From Leucocoprinus leucothites (lineage: Eukaryota > Basidiomycota > Agaricomycetes > Agaricales > Agaricaceae): 64,000 nucleotides of DNA. The DNA is taken from contig JAACJO010000013.1 of the NCBI GenBank assembly GCA_013368445.1, positions 186,001-250,000 of the forward strand, in the 5' to 3' direction. The translations under genes and the position numbers were made by a program. This document shows positions 1 to 12,436 of this stretch, piece by piece. The number at the start of each line of letters is the position of its first letter. The stretch's first letter is position 1. The notes beneath the pieces were generated by a model. The model saw nothing but the letters and a program-made list of their open reading frames with translations, had not been told where the DNA came from and made no database searches.

Positions 1-3000
1 TGGCTGAAGTTAGATTTCTCCAATCTCACAGCTGGTCCATAGAGATTCGACGAAGCACGACATATCTAAGACGGAAGTAGCCCAAGATAAGTGGGTGGGT
101 TCCTTGTCTATGGCATCTCTCCATTCTCCTTTCGAATCTTCCGGTGTCGTCGGCCTGCCCCTCCCAACCTTGATCTCGTATGCTCCGAGCCATGAGGTGT
201 TTGGTGCTAGGAATAGACTTTACCGTGTCGGTATGCCCTCCTATAAAAATATGCTGATTTAAGTACGGAGTTTTCAAAGAGGCGCCTAACACTGGCCGTC
301 CGTTGTCGGGACTTTATTTCAGGTTGAGAAGCTAGGGAATCGAATGAATGTATGGGGAAGCCAGCTGATAAAGAAGAAAGATAAATACGGCACATTGATG
401 ATGAGAACAATCTATCATCAAGTCGTGATATCAACAACTTAGCTCGGCCTTAAATTTAGTAAATCATATCCATACTATGCCTATAACAAAGGACCTCTAG
501 GCAAGTAATTTGCCAACCCCTATTTTGCATGCAACCCCATTTATCTGCTCAGAGTAGATACGGGCTGGACTCAGAGCACGTAGTCACCGAGATTGTCTGC
601 CTTTGAGCAAGCAGAATTACCCACAGACTCGCTTAATATTTATATCATATCAGAACAAAAAGAGAAGTAGACAAGAAGTTCAAAAACATTCGGAAGCAGC
701 TCGCATGGAGGTGGAGCTTGCTCACGGTCCCACAGTAGTCAGGGAACCATACAATCAAGCACTTGCTCGCTGAGGTTATCTGCCCTGTGCAGATTCAGTT
801 CAAAGTAATTAGGAGCTGATTTCCCTATTTCTTTTTACGAGATTCAAGTAAATATTGTAGAGCCAGACATGCCCACGTTTCATGGTAATTATACGTCTGC
901 ATGGAGCGGTCTGACACAAGTGTCATTTATGAGTACTATCGACTCAATTGCGAACTCTACCGAATATAAGATCCATCAAATTCTTGCTGGACCGGACCTT
1001 TTACAGCGACTTATACGGGACAAGGCTGCTAGAGCGGAGCTTTTTAAAAGGTTTATTTGACACTAGGTCCTCTAATTACCTTTTGCTTCAGTCCGTAAAG
1101 AGATCAGTTCAATGTACAGTAGTATAGTCATCTCTCCCAATCGGCTTCAAAGACCCAATTATGGACCAATCATTCTCCTCCTGATATTCCTCAGAAACTA
1201 CGGTCACATACTCGAGAAACGGACGAATTCGCCGATTAAATGCCCGAAATCAGAAGCATAGGACAGCCTTCTATGATGTACTATTACCTCTTTTCAGTAG
1301 GCATTGTGCCTTCCCTTGATTCACAGGCATATGCACATGCAATCGAGTCAATGGTCGTCCCCGTTACGAGCTGGTAGGAAGGATACTCAACCATTGCTGC
1401 ATATTTATATGGGGAAACCTGCCTTTTCCCTGCAAGTATTTATCTGATAAGTAGCTCTTAATGAGTCTGAATTCGCCCAGTTGGTTTAGAATTTTTTAAG
1501 CCAGTTGGAAGCGTGGAATTACAAAGATCCTACGGTATGACACTGCCGGCTTCGATATCGAGTTGTGCAGTGGGAACCTAAGTATAGCCACCTTCCCTCG
1601 AGTTAGATAATCGCGGGCTCGTCCTACAGTACGGGATGATGATGATTGCCAGCGTTACAGTCGTTATTCATATTCTGCTACGAGCTATTGTGCACTGACC
1701 AGTCGAATACCATTCGTGAAAGGCTGGAACCCTGTAGAGAAATACCGGCGCGTTTTTGTTGCAAATACGGGTGTCTGGGGGATGACATTCCCGATGAGGT
1801 AGGGACAAAGGGGTTAGGATAAGATTGCGCCGCAGAAGGAAGGGCGGGTCCAATGCGGTGGAATCAAAGAATCCCAAGCTGATGAGGTCAGCCAAAAGAC
1901 TGGCTAAGGGTCAATGGACTTTGAAATACTTATGGAAGCTGCATCAAGGGAGATAGGTGACCTCATTGCTTCAACCTCTACCCGGGCATATCAAGGCCTA
2001 ATAGTCGTTAACTTGATCAAAGGATTGCCGAGAAGGATGGAGGACGGAGATAAGGCCGAGAACAGAGACCTTGAACGATGAACATAATGAATGACCTTGA
2101 GGTTTTTTCTGATTGATAATGGGAGTGTCACAGCACTGGTATTCTTCTTCGTACCACATAGTACTTTGATGCTCGGCGGTTCATCCATGAGCTACACCTA
2201 TGATATCATTGGTGACGAGCGGTCTATGAGTAGCTGCTGATAATCCCCGCATTTGATGTAAGGTTTAAAATGTACTTATTACGCGAAGTTTTTCCTTGAG
2301 GATCAGCAATTGCAGTAACGGTCAGGTGGGCATCAGAAAGCCTGTATCGTAAGTAGTAATCAACGTAGAGCCTCAGAGGACCTCCTAAAGAATACATTGT
2401 GTACTGCTTAAATCCACGAGACGAGGCAGTTGGCAAACCTCACGGTGAATGCATCGCTTAGTCATTTATCTACTGAAGACACCTTCTGATAGACCATATT
2501 GATCATCCTCTGACATGTCGGGGTAGTACAAGGAGCTTCCACCGATCCCCAAATTCTCCCACCTGGCAGAGGGCCAGGGTATACATTTATTTCTGGAGAA
2601 TTTCCCGTGTCAAAGTGATATGGGCGTCGCCTTATCAAGCCGTCTTAATAACAATAGTACTTCAAATGTCGACTTCCTCATAAGATGGGAGCGCCAAGCT
2701 AGCGCAAGTATCATGACAATAACGTCAGCTATGTAGGAGCTCAGAGCTACTGTAGAGCCAAAGTGCTCGGACATCATTTTGTGGGTGAAGACTTCGGGCG
2801 AGTATGAAGGAGGAGGAGTGGAGGTTCGAGTCACTAACGAACTACATAATGAATGATATACTCTAGCACATCATTCTGGGCGGTGATGGTGGCATTATCT
2901 TAAGAAAGTGGATACTCAAAAATTGTGGGAATTCCCTGGTGGCCTCACTGGCTTTCCATGCATTTGTGCAGAGTACAATGGTGTACACACGAAGGCCTAT

Positions 3001-3517
3001 AAACTAAGTTATGAGGGGTTTTTCCGTCATGCAACCACGACTGTCTACAGTCACACAGACGAAAGTATCCCAGCCAGCGAAGTATGTATAAAAGGGTAAT
3101 AAATAGTGTATTGAATGATTAAGACCGACGAGCCACCCTGGAACGGAGGCTAAAATTGCCTTACTGAAATGTGAGAATCTCTTTTACTCAAAAATGCACA
3201 ATTCTTAACCAGGTAACCCACCGAGGGTGGTGTCTTTTGTCATGAATAATCAGGGACAGCCTGCGCCTGGATGGACATCTGTGCCACCTTGGACGTTGAT
3301 GGACGATTCGAACATGGACTCTATTTGCACATTCGGTGTGTCCACCGACACCAGTGTGTGGCTCTAGTAGCTCCGAACATTTAAGCAAGTTTTTTGCTCA
3401 AGATTTCTCGTTACCCCTCGTCGCTCCAACTCTTTGTAATGCCGTATACTCCAGATTTCAAGGTCTTTCTCTCACCCATCCTCAATTGAAATATGCATAA
3501 CCCCCCTTCAGCCAGAT
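1..3517. other. Stretch without a supported gene
   Basis: I find no open frame longer than about 75 codons that also has convincing splice sites or a recognisable domain. Short frames (for example the 63-codon frame at 869-1060 and minus-strand frames at 2224-2436 and 2610-2834) have no family motif I can name. The region could be a decayed gene area or a long intergenic space; transcription cannot be judged from sequence alone. Confidence 0.5.
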
Positions 3518-4283
3518 ATGTCAGGCAGAAACTTGCCTCGTGTACTTCCTTTTAACAAGACTGCCCTAACCATGAGCCCTCAAGAGCTCGAGTTGCCAGT
3601 GCATTATTTCGCTATTCATGCTTTACCATTCGACCCCATTGTCCGAGCAAACAGAACTCTGTTGAGATGGTACGTACTGTTACGGTTTGCTTTCACATAA
3701 ACTGGCGATGGTTATTCTCGACCTTAGGCGATTTGTCTGCGTCCATGTGCCCGAAGATCCCACCCAGAAAGCAAGAGCAGTGAATATCGAAGTCTACAAC
3801 CGCGACATAATGAACGGAAGACCGATCTCCCGCGTTGTGTATGTTGTGCTTATGTGACTTTCTGAGAGTTATCCCGTGTCCTGACGTGTGATAAAATATA
3901 GGGCCTGGAGCGAACCCTTCTTCAAGCAAAAAACTATAATCGATAACAAGAATCCTCAACACTTCTGGTGGTATAGAAAGACATACACGACAGGCTATGG
4001 CGGTACCCCATACTTCGGAGATATCATCGATTTCCTTGAAAGAGTTGATAACCGGTACGAGAAATTTGTGGACGCGAGAACGCTGGAAGGGACCTACGGC
4101 TGGGTGACGACAATGCTTGGACTGTTGGAGGAGAGGGGTTACATTGTGGGGATAACTAAACATCACCCACCGGAGACGAAGACGTCAGATGGGGAGGTGG
4201 TCGAAAAATCGGCTTTGAAAATGTTCACTGAATCGGCGGCTCGATGGACGAAGGAGAGGGAGAACGAGTTTTACTACAACTGA
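3518..4283 (+). CDS. Orphan basidiomycete protein, paralog 1 of a tandem pair
   Basis: I do not recognise the family. Three exons (3518-3669, 3728-3838, 3902-4283) give 214 aa. The donors GTACGT and GTATGT and the acceptors CTTAG and TATAG keep one frame throughout. The C-terminal half has a distinctive block with FWWYR, DIIDFLE, NRYEKFVD and TLEGTYGWV around residues 100-150. The neighbour at 5076 shares this block and has identical lengths for exons 1 (152 nt) and 2 (111 nt), so the two arose by tandem duplication. No signal peptide or membrane segment is obvious. The protein is charged and probably soluble. The start ATG is the first in the open exon. Function is unknown. Confidence 0.75.
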
Positions 4284-5075
4284 AATGCTGGTGCATTTGC
4301 CTTGGCGGTTTTTTTTGCTCCTCAGGTGCCTGGGGGACGGGACTAGAATAGATCAGATATTTTCTTTATGACTAGAAATAGTACAGGACCTTGTACCCTT
4401 TTTGCTAATTTGATTGTTGGCGCGCGGAACACAACATGTCAGTCGCTTTTCGGAGTGCAAATATTAGCCTGAACGTATCTCAGGGATACCGACCATCCTA
4501 TCAATATGTCAAACGGATTCGTGTGTTGTGGTGGTAATGAACAACACAAGGCTTTGACCTAAAAAGGTGTCATCCCGTCTGGCATTGTTTTTTTATTGGC
4601 CATATCTGGTAATCGAGGGTTAAACGAAGGTCCGGTAACGAGGAGGGTATCCAAATGCTATGGACCGTCACTGAGCGCTGATCCAGGGATTGGACCACTG
4701 CATTCTTGATTGCCCTTTAGTACACGTTTCTGAACAAGCAAGTTGCTATGTTTGCCTGTTCTGTGGGTGCTTGGATGAAATATCAACCCTGCACATGGTG
4801 ACATGTGGCGTACGCAGCGCTTGAATTAATGCACAGGGTCCATTTGACATGAGTGGCCCTCGCGATTGTTTGTGAATTGTAGTCGTCATGCAGTGCCTTT
4901 GGAATGTGTCTGCACTTGCGGTACTTAAGTACTGTGTTTGGGAGGCTTCAGATAATTTTACTGTACTTGATTGATTCAGCTTATAACGCCCCTCGAAACA
5001 GTCCTTGCTTAATCAATTCTGGGTTAGTGGTTCGTATAGTCTTTATTGAAAGCGACTAACTATCCCAAGTTAGAC
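4284..5075. other. Intergenic region between the tandem orphan genes
   Basis: Nearly 800 nt with no usable open frame. It must hold the 3' end of the first orphan gene and the promoter of the second. No repeat or RNA gene was seen. Confidence 0.5.
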
Positions 5076-5834
5076 ATGCAGGAAATTATGCCGAGGGATA
5101 TAGACATCCTACCTGCGTTCGATAGACTTCGTTTAATCGTGAATCAATCGGAGCTCAGACTCAACGTAGATGAAATTGCGATCGAAGCCACGCCTATAGA
5201 TGGAAAAATAGAGAATGTGTTAAAATGGTGAGCAATTCTCATATTTTTTATTAATTCAGATGAACTGAACGACTTCTCGACATCGACTCAGGCGACTCAT
5301 CTGTATTAGCTATCCGGAAAATTTCCCGGGAAAAATTAGAACTGTAACCTTCGAAGTAAACCATCACCCGTTGTTGGGTGATAAAGTGCCAACCTGTGTG
5401 TCGTACGTTATTCTTCTTTCGCGAGACTGTCCAAGAGATTGATATAGTTTTGATTCCTACTTTGACACAGGTTAAGGAGTGGGTCGTGTGTCGATCTAGT
5501 TGAAGGTGGCATGAGGACGGACAAGTTCTGGTGGCGCACGCGAACCCGTGTACGACCCGGTGGTTTATCGTTTAATGACATTATCAAGTTTCTTGAGGAG
5601 GATCAAAACCGATACGAGAAGTACGTTGACCAAGAAACACTAGAAGGAACCGACTTGTGGGTCTTGGAACAGCTTCGGGCTTTGGATATGAACGACTATG
5701 TGGACCCACTTCCGGGGGGACTCATGGGAGAACATCGATCGGCTTTGACGGACTTCGAGGAAACGGTGGAATACTGGAAACCGGTATATGAACTCACTTT
5801 GGAAGAGGCCAAGCTGGCTCAGCATTCGGAGTAA
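5076..5834 (+). CDS. Orphan basidiomycete protein, paralog 2 of a tandem pair
   Basis: Three exons (5076-5227, 5292-5402, 5471-5834) give 208 aa. Donors GTGAGC and GTACGT keep frame. Exons 1 and 2 have exactly the same lengths (152 and 111 nt) and phases as the upstream paralog. The conserved C-terminal block reads FWWRT, DIIKFLE, NRYEKYVD and TLEGTDLWV. The N-terminal half has diverged strongly from paralog 1, while the C-terminal half is kept, so that half is probably the functional core. I chose the ATG at 5076 because the frame upstream of it has no ATG. No family name is supported. A role cannot be assigned beyond a conserved, probably soluble, fungal-specific protein. Confidence 0.75.
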
Positions 5835-6303
5835 TATTCCGGTCGTTGAGTCCCTTATTCTAGTATCCTAGTGTTGACATTATAATTCCGATTTTCTAAG
5901 AGAAAGTTAATTGCCACTTGTACATGTGTTTCCTACCCCCAGGATCTAGAGAGATACACAACCTTACAGATCAAAATGATTGGCGAGCGGGCTCCGAACG
6001 TTCAGTGATGTTCTGGAGTCAAATGGAGTACTCGATTCACGTGAAAGACTCTCACCTTCCCCGTGCTAACCTCCTTGATGATGTTGCCACAACTTGAATC
6101 AACCATAGAAATTGCCAGACAGAGCCGCGAGAGGGCATTGTTGCAGGTGAAACGAAAACTGTGGGAAGCGATGATTAATGATGAATATTTGAATGATGTT
6201 CAGGGCGCTGTGGACATCTGTTGAGGAACAAGCGCTGTGATATGCGATATAATAGTTGTTTTGATCGCAAATGGCGGTGTTTGCGTTTCTACCACAGACC
6301 ACA

Positions 6304-7785
6304 ATGGCCTCCACAGACACTGCCCGCGAGAATCCCGCTAAGCCTCCAACTGCTGGACGTCTTCCCCCTCTAGAGAAGCTCGTTGCTCGTATGGGCCTCA
6401 ATGCCCAGTCCAAGGACTCTAATGGGGACCTTGGCAAGTTGGGATCTCGCCCAAGGCTCGCCGCGAATGCTTTGCGTACCGGATCCACGACTTCGGTCGC
6501 CTCAACTATATCTACTATAGACTCAACGGCAGTGAATGTTTCGAATACTCGCTCAGCATCGCCATCAGCGCTATCGACATCTCCACCACACTCAGCAACT
6601 CGATCAGTAGACGGGGAAGGCGGTGATCCCTTGACATCTGAGCGACTCGACCAGTTCAATCAGGAGAACGCACCAGCAGCAGAGAAGAAGCCTATCAAGG
6701 TTGGGTATAAGAATATTCCCAGTTTGGACGCTATCACTGCGCGGCTCGTCAAGGCGCGTCAGCTCAGCATAGACGGCACAGCTAAGCCTCCCGAGGCCCC
6801 TATGATTGAGGACCCGAAGACGCCTGGTGTACATATGAAGGCCCCAGAGCACCCTCTACAATTCCCTTGGTACGTATTCTTCAAAAGCTTGCTGCATTGG
6901 TCCATCGACTTTGCTAGCGAGCTGCGAAACTAGCCACTAACTCTATTGTTTAGGACAATCTATCATGACACGAAAGCGAAATTCCCTGCATCTGCAGCGC
7001 CTATCTCCACAACATCCGAAACGTCAGCACCCTTTAGCAGTCACCCTCCCGATACACATGACTATGAAGCTGGATTGAATGTTATCGGCGAATTCAACAC
7101 CGTCGAAGCCTTCTGTCGATACTTTAACTGGTTGAAGCCGCCTTCGAAACTCGAGAAGAACTCGAACTATCATCTCTTCAAGACAGGTATCAAGCCCATG
7201 TGGGAGGATCCTGCCAACGCCGATGGCGGCAAGTGGGTATTGACGATGAAGAATAACCCAGAGCTGCTTGATCGGTCCTGGTCGTGGTTGGCGATGGCAC
7301 TTGTAGGGGAGGAGCTGGATGAAGGGGATGAGATCTGTGGTGCTGTGGTCAGCCTGAGGACGAAAGTTGACAGAATCCAGTTGTGGACAAGGAGTAAGGA
7401 TGATGTTGAGAAGCTGAACAAGATTGGGAAGAAGATGGTCAAGCTCTTGGACGTCTCAGACGCAGATCAAATTGGTCTCGAATTTCAGGTACGTTGAGTA
7501 AATCCACTCTGCTAAGACGTGCATTGATTCCATTTTCTCTAGTACAACACCGAAGACAGACCTCAACCCAACAAATTCCTTTCCATCCAGTCAATCCCCA
7601 ACACTGGCTTCCGATCCTCTTTCCAACCCCAAGGACCCGCAAGCGCAGGCTTATCTTCGCGCATGTCTGGTTTTCCAGGATCTGACCAGCCGGGTAGTGC
7701 GAGTGCGGCATTTAGTTCATTTGGCCTGGGGCCTATGGGGGGCTCTACATGGAAATCCTCTAATCCACCCAGTGCCAAGCGCTGA
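6304..7785 (+). CDS. eIF4E: eIF4E-family cap-binding protein, class II (4EHP-like)
   Basis: Binds the m7G cap of mRNA; class II members often act as translational repressors or alternative initiation factors. Exons 6304-6869, 6954-7488 and 7543-7785 give 447 aa. The first ~185 residues are a Ser/Thr/Pro-rich extension. The fold begins at FPW-TIYHD and includes HLFKTGIKPMWEDPANADGG, with the cap-contact Trp-Glu (MWED), then GDEICGAVVSLR. At the position of mammalian Trp56 there is Tyr (YEAGLNVIG), as in class II proteins. At the position of Trp73, which contacts eIF4G, there is Cys (VEAFCRYF). A Ser/Gly-rich tail ends at TGA. An in-frame ATG at 6271 is possible, but the ATG at 6304 has A at -3 and G at +4. 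It stands alone, on the opposite strand to the RUS1 gene. Confidence 0.9.
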
Positions 7786-8190
7786 GTGGACTTGTGTCCT
7801 CCAGGTGATCAAGCCTTGGTTATTATTTTCCTTGTAACGCGTAATCTCCTTTGTCATTTTGTGTAGGATTGTCCTTGTACTGTATCGATTGCAGAGATTG
7901 TAGGAATATACGAGGAACCTGCGATTCCGGTGATGTCATCGGAAATTCCGAATTTTTAGACTCAGCGCTCTAAACGTCGTCCGTACTCCGGGTGAGTGAT
8001 TAATGATTCACGACGGCTAACAGTTATTCGAGTGATTTTCTGGCGACATTGGATTTTCACTCAAACCCTGGTACAATCTCTATACATTCACTGCTCTTTA
8101 ACGTGACGAATATGATCTGAAGCAACTACATGGTAGGATTTACGTTTGGTAGATAAAATGTGGTATGATTCGAAAATCTAACGTCCACCG

Positions 8191-9942
8191 TCATCGCGCT
8201 CCAGATTTCTTCTCTGTTGTCAGCGCGATAGTTGAAAGCAGTGCTTTCGGCCCTGATCCGGACATGAGGCTGCTCTCCGACATATTCCACCCTGCCCATT
8301 TGAGCTCCTCCTGAAATTCGCTCGCTACTGGTGCTGATTTGATGTATTCATGGGTCGATGTTATCAGCTCCACCTGAGCCGCGGGTCGGTGAATTTAAAT
8401 GACTTCTTGGAAGCAATAAGCCGGCAGATTTCAACTGCATGGATCCAACCTTCGAGCTGGTCTTCTGCAGTGAAGTTTTCATGGAAACAGACGTGAACAA
8501 TAGGATAGGAATCTGAGTGGTGGACGACGTTGGGCGAAGAGGTATGAGGGTCAAAGCAGACGATGTATTTCTGTCCCTCGAAGATTTTGAGGAAAGAAGA
8601 AGAGAGCGATGTACCGCGTAATACGTCCAGAGGCGCGGAGCCCATGTGAAATTGACCAATGATACGATGCGTCGACGGATCACGAATAATCCCAGGCAGG
8701 TCAAAGATTGATTCTTGTTCGGCGACTTGTTGAGGGGTCGGGGCTTTCTTGTTGGCTTTGTAATGTAGCCAAGCAATTGCGGCGCGCTGCTTGTTGAGTT
8801 GGCGGAGGGCAATGCCTCGTACTGCATAGTAGTTGATAGCAAGGTGAAGGGCAACAAGGAGTAACAGAAAAGTGTAGGTTGCCCAGGTGGAAGTGATGAA
8901 AGGGACAATGAGGCTTCCAAGCTGTGCAGGCATTTAGTACTAGCTTCGTGGTGGTAGTTTTTTTTACTTACTAGCATGCCTACGAGCGCAAGAACAGTCT
9001 CCTTGCTTGAATCTTTCGCGTTTAGATCACCGAGATCACCTAGCCCCGTTGTAGGCGTGGCGAAGTGTAACGTGATAGCAGTTTTCGAACCCCCTGCGAC
9101 TATACCACAGAGAGCTCTCAGTGCCGCGCTTGTGCACAAGCCGAGAGTAGACGCTCCAGGGAAAAAGGATGTGCTCAGGACAGGAGTAAGGAGGTCGAGT
9201 ATGAGAGGGATGTCGTTCAGAACGTCAGCTAGAAATCGGTATAGCTTTGCTTCTGATACCAGGGAAGTACCCAAGTAATAGGCACCCACAATGGCTACCA
9301 AGGACAGAGGGCTGTTAGGTGACATACATCTGGTATCGGGATTAATGAACCACTCACTCGTGATTCGACCGAAAGCGTCCCGGAGGACGGAAAGGAGCAT
9401 AGCTTGTGTTGCTGTAGCGGAGGAGCTTCCGACGCCAATACCTACACATATGAAATATCAGACGACTTTCAGCCACAGAATGAAATAGGCAAATAGATAC
9501 CCACCTTCGAGTACAGCACGAGAGGCTAACAGACCCGCCAAGGAGTTACAGAACGCCTGAGCTGCATTCAAGATTTGATACCTATGACCGATGCGTCAGT
9601 CACCAGCTCCAAAGGTCCCGGTGTGCGATGCCTACTGAAGATAGTCTGCTAGGCCTTAGTCGACATAGGGCATGCAAATGCAGACTCCCTCACCCGGCGT
9701 GACGGTCTTGGGATAACCAGCGGGGAGGAATACTTTCTTCAAAAACTCTTTAATATCCTGATTTTTCGTTCTGTGGGATGTATAGTCGTTATTTGCGAAA
9801 ATCTGAAGCTGCTGAAGAAAGAGGTAGGTAAATGAGGTGTTGACTGAAAAATCGGGAGTACCTTTTCAGAAGTGAACCATAGTTCTCTTTTTTGGCCCAT
9901 AGCATCCCGTTCTTCCAGTACGAGAGTCATTTCCTGAGCCAT
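8191..9942 (-). CDS. RUS1 / DUF647 (root UVB-sensitive family) membrane protein
   Basis: Eight exons from 9942 down to 8191 give about 453 aa: 9862-9942, 9694-9802, 9636-9645, 9505-9581, 9358-9441, 8972-9294, 8374-8921 and 8191-8320. Family hallmarks in order are FLPAGYPKTVTP, DYLQYQILNAAQAFCNSLAG, RAVLEGIGVGSSSATATQA, FLADVLNDIPLILDLLTP, the Gly-rich IVAGGSKTA, LNAKDSSKETVLALVGMLLGSL, then a hydrophobic segment and LHLAINYYAVRGIALRQLN. The C-terminus has the expected EELKWAGWNMSES. RUS proteins occur in plants, animals and fungi; a precise biochemical role is not settled. Exon 3 is only 10 nt. The ATG at 9942 has a good context (GAAATGG). The last intron uses a GAG acceptor (less sure). Confidence 0.9.
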
Positions 9943-10359
9943 TTCCGGGCAATAGCTGAGCTCTGTCGTTGTTTCGTACAGGATTACTTGGGCGCTCAAG
10001 TAGTCTGATATGACGTCGAACCGTGGGAAGGCGTTCCCGTGTTTAATTGCCGAACTTGAGTTTAATTCTTTTTTTCCCCATCAATCTCATGAATTAACCT
10101 GATCAGCTCCTATCGTGACTCCTTCTGGCGGACCCGCACATTTACCAAACAAGTCTTCCAGTAGTTGGTCGCGGCAGAGTATACGCGTGCTCACGGCGAT
10201 CAATCCTGGACTAGCTTATACGTCATCTCAGCCCCCATGAGAAAGCAATTAGCAAGACAATCGGAGGTTTGACATATAAAATATGGATATCCTCAACTTT
10301 TGGCACCCCCAACAATCTCATTCCAGTATTAATCTACTACTACTGTGAGGTATAAAGAG
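9943..10359. promoter_or_regulatory. Divergent promoter region between RUS1 and AKR1
   Basis: The space separates two divergently transcribed genes. A TATA-like TATAAAATA lies at 10275-10283, about 80 nt upstream of the AKR start at 10360. On the minus strand an open frame continues upstream of the RUS1 ATG, but it has no ATG and is taken as 5' UTR. Confidence 0.45.
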
Positions 10360-11767
10360 ATGACTCCCATGCCTACCAGGAAAATTGGCAACGACAATGT
10401 TGCAGAACTGGGCCTGGGCCTCTTGGGCTTATCTACTTTTTACGGTGAGGTTCAGAGTGACGAGGAACGCTTCAAGGTGAGCACCTCAGCCTCTGGCCGT
10501 TAAATCAAGGAGACATGCTTACATTCATGCTCCAGTTCTTAGATGCTGCGCTTGAAGATGGATGGACGAACTGGGACTCTGCTGATGCATATGGTGACTC
10601 CGAAGACCTCGTCGGAAAATGGTAATTTTCTTTCTTTCCTATGAGGATTGCATCTTCTTGACTAATTTCTCGTACTATACAGGTTTAAGCGAACGGGAAA
10701 CCGCAACAAGATTTTTTTTGCCACAAAGTTCGGCATTGTTTGGACCCCCACTGGCAGGAGGATCGATGGAAATCCCGAATACGTTAAGTCTGCTTGTGCC
10801 AAATCGCTGAAACGTTTAGGAATCGACCAAATTGACTTATACTATCTTCACGTGCGTTTCTCTCTATGACATTCGAATAAGATTCCTGCTGATTACTATG
10901 TGATAGCGAGCTGATCCTAATGTTCCCATTGAGGTGCGTTTGCGGCTAAATATATCATAGCATAAACTGATTTCAATGGTAGAAAACCGTCGGCGCGATG
11001 GCTGAGCTTGTGAAGTAAGTCCTGTTGTAGATTCTACCGACAGCTAGCCTTATATCTCCTTCAGAGAAGGGAAAGTTCGTCACCTTGGCCTGTCCGAAGT
11101 CTCGTCAGCCACACTTCGCCGAGCGCATGCAGTACATCCGATTGCGGCAGTTCAAGTCGAATACGCTCCGTTCACCCTCGATATTGAAGACGAGAAGATT
11201 GCACTGTTGAAGACCTGTAGGGAGCTCGGTGTGGCGGTCATCGCCTACTCGCCTCTCGGCCGTGGCCTGCTCACTGGACGATATAAGTCCCCTGATGATT
11301 TCGAGGAGGGAGATGTCAGGAAATCAATGCCAAGGTTCGTTCACATGTCACAATTTGAACCCAATGTTGGTCCAATCATTCAATGGGGGGTTAGATTTAG
11401 CAAAGAGAATTTTCCCAAGGTCTTGGCGGTTGCCGACGGGTTGGCTGAAATTGGAAAGAACTATAATGCCACAGCGAGTCAAGTTGCATTGGCGTGGGTT
11501 CTTGCCCAGGGGAAGGACATAATCCCGATCCCTGGAACGAAGAAAATCAAGGTCCGTCTTCTGTCATTGAGTCAATCGCCGCGAACTATGAGCCACAGGC
11601 TAAACGTGTTTGATTAGTATCTCAAAGAGAACCTTGCCTCGATCCACATCAGACTTAGCGACGAGGACAACGCGAAGATTAGGAAATTGGCAGAGGGTGT
11701 TGATTTTGGGGAGAGGTATCCTCCACAGATGATGGCGACACTTTTCACTGATACCGCCCCACTGTAA
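10360..11767 (+). CDS. Aldo/keto reductase 1 (AKR13/YakC-like, aryl-alcohol dehydrogenase type)
   Basis: NADPH-dependent reductase of the (beta/alpha)8 AKR superfamily, likely cytosolic, converting aldehydes to alcohols. Eight exons (10360-10476, 10536-10621, 10683-10851, 10907-10933, 10983-11014, 11065-11334, 11395-11551, 11618-11767) total 1008 nt, 335 aa. The catalytic tetrad is visible: Asp and Tyr in [11 protein letters not shown], Lys in FFATKFG, His in YYLH. The cofactor end has GRGLLTG and IPIPGTKK. One exon is only 27 nt. Intron 6 (11335-11394) happens to be open in frame, but the paralog shows it is an intron because [10 protein letters not shown] is joined there. A tandem copy lies 670 nt downstream. 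Confidence 0.9.
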
Positions 11768-12436
11768 TGTGTCAGTAGTTGATATTCCAGCAACCCTTCA
11801 ATATTATGACTACACTCTTGCTACGGACGGATGTTGTGAATTTTATGCGTGGAGTGGAGGGAATTAAACTTGATCTGTCATATTACATAGAGTAATTTCC
11901 CTCGTACTATATCCTCTAAATACGAATGAGCTTCCGCGCAAATTCCAAATTCTGAGTCATTTGCATCTGTAATTGTTGGGTCTTGAATAATAGAGTTCGG
12001 GCCCGAATCACAGGCGCTGGAGAAGCAGAAGTGTGATGACACCGCTGGTAAATATTGTTAATTTGTTCTACTGGTAATTGATCTGAAGCGTGCGGGGCGA
12101 TTATCACCTGACCCTAGTGTTCGCTTGCTGCCTCCCACCATCACCCAGACGACCAATTATTGTTTCTTAGCAAGATATGAGCATTCTTCTGTACACCAGA
12201 TACGCCCTCCAGTGGACCCCATTATGGATCAATTTTTCCCGGATACATGTGAAGAGGTGAACGCGCGTTTACGGCCATCAAATTTTAGTAGATCCGTGAG
12301 CGCGCTATGCCCGGATTCATAAGAACGCGATTAGCAATAAAGTTCGAGCTCTGACTCATAAAAGGCAGATAGTTTTAAAGCCATTGCACCCCCCTCTCTC
12401 AAGCCTACCTTTAAAACCACTCCTGAGATAGAAAAT
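11768..12436. other. Intergenic region between the AKR tandem copies
   Basis: About 670 nt with no supported gene. It should contain the AKR1 terminator and the AKR2 promoter. Nothing else recognised. Confidence 0.5.

Noticed and set aside
869..1060. 63-codon frame MPTFHGNYTSAWSG... as a small gene
   Set aside because: Reasonable ATG but no convincing splice partner, domain or neighbour support.
2610..2834. Hydrophobic minus-strand frame as a fungal membrane-protein relic
   Set aside because: A hydrophobic stretch alone is weak and no adjoining homologous pieces were found.
9943..10200. Extension of RUS1 upstream (frame FPRFDVISDYLSAQ and a further frame near 10200)
   Set aside because: No ATG in the extended frame and no intron solution that keeps phase; the ATG at 9942 has a good context and correct phasing.
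11335..11394. Extra coding sequence [13 protein letters not shown] in AKR1
   Set aside because: The intron happens to be open; AKR2 has a stop-containing intron at the same place, and the AKR fold joins PR directly to FSKENFPK.
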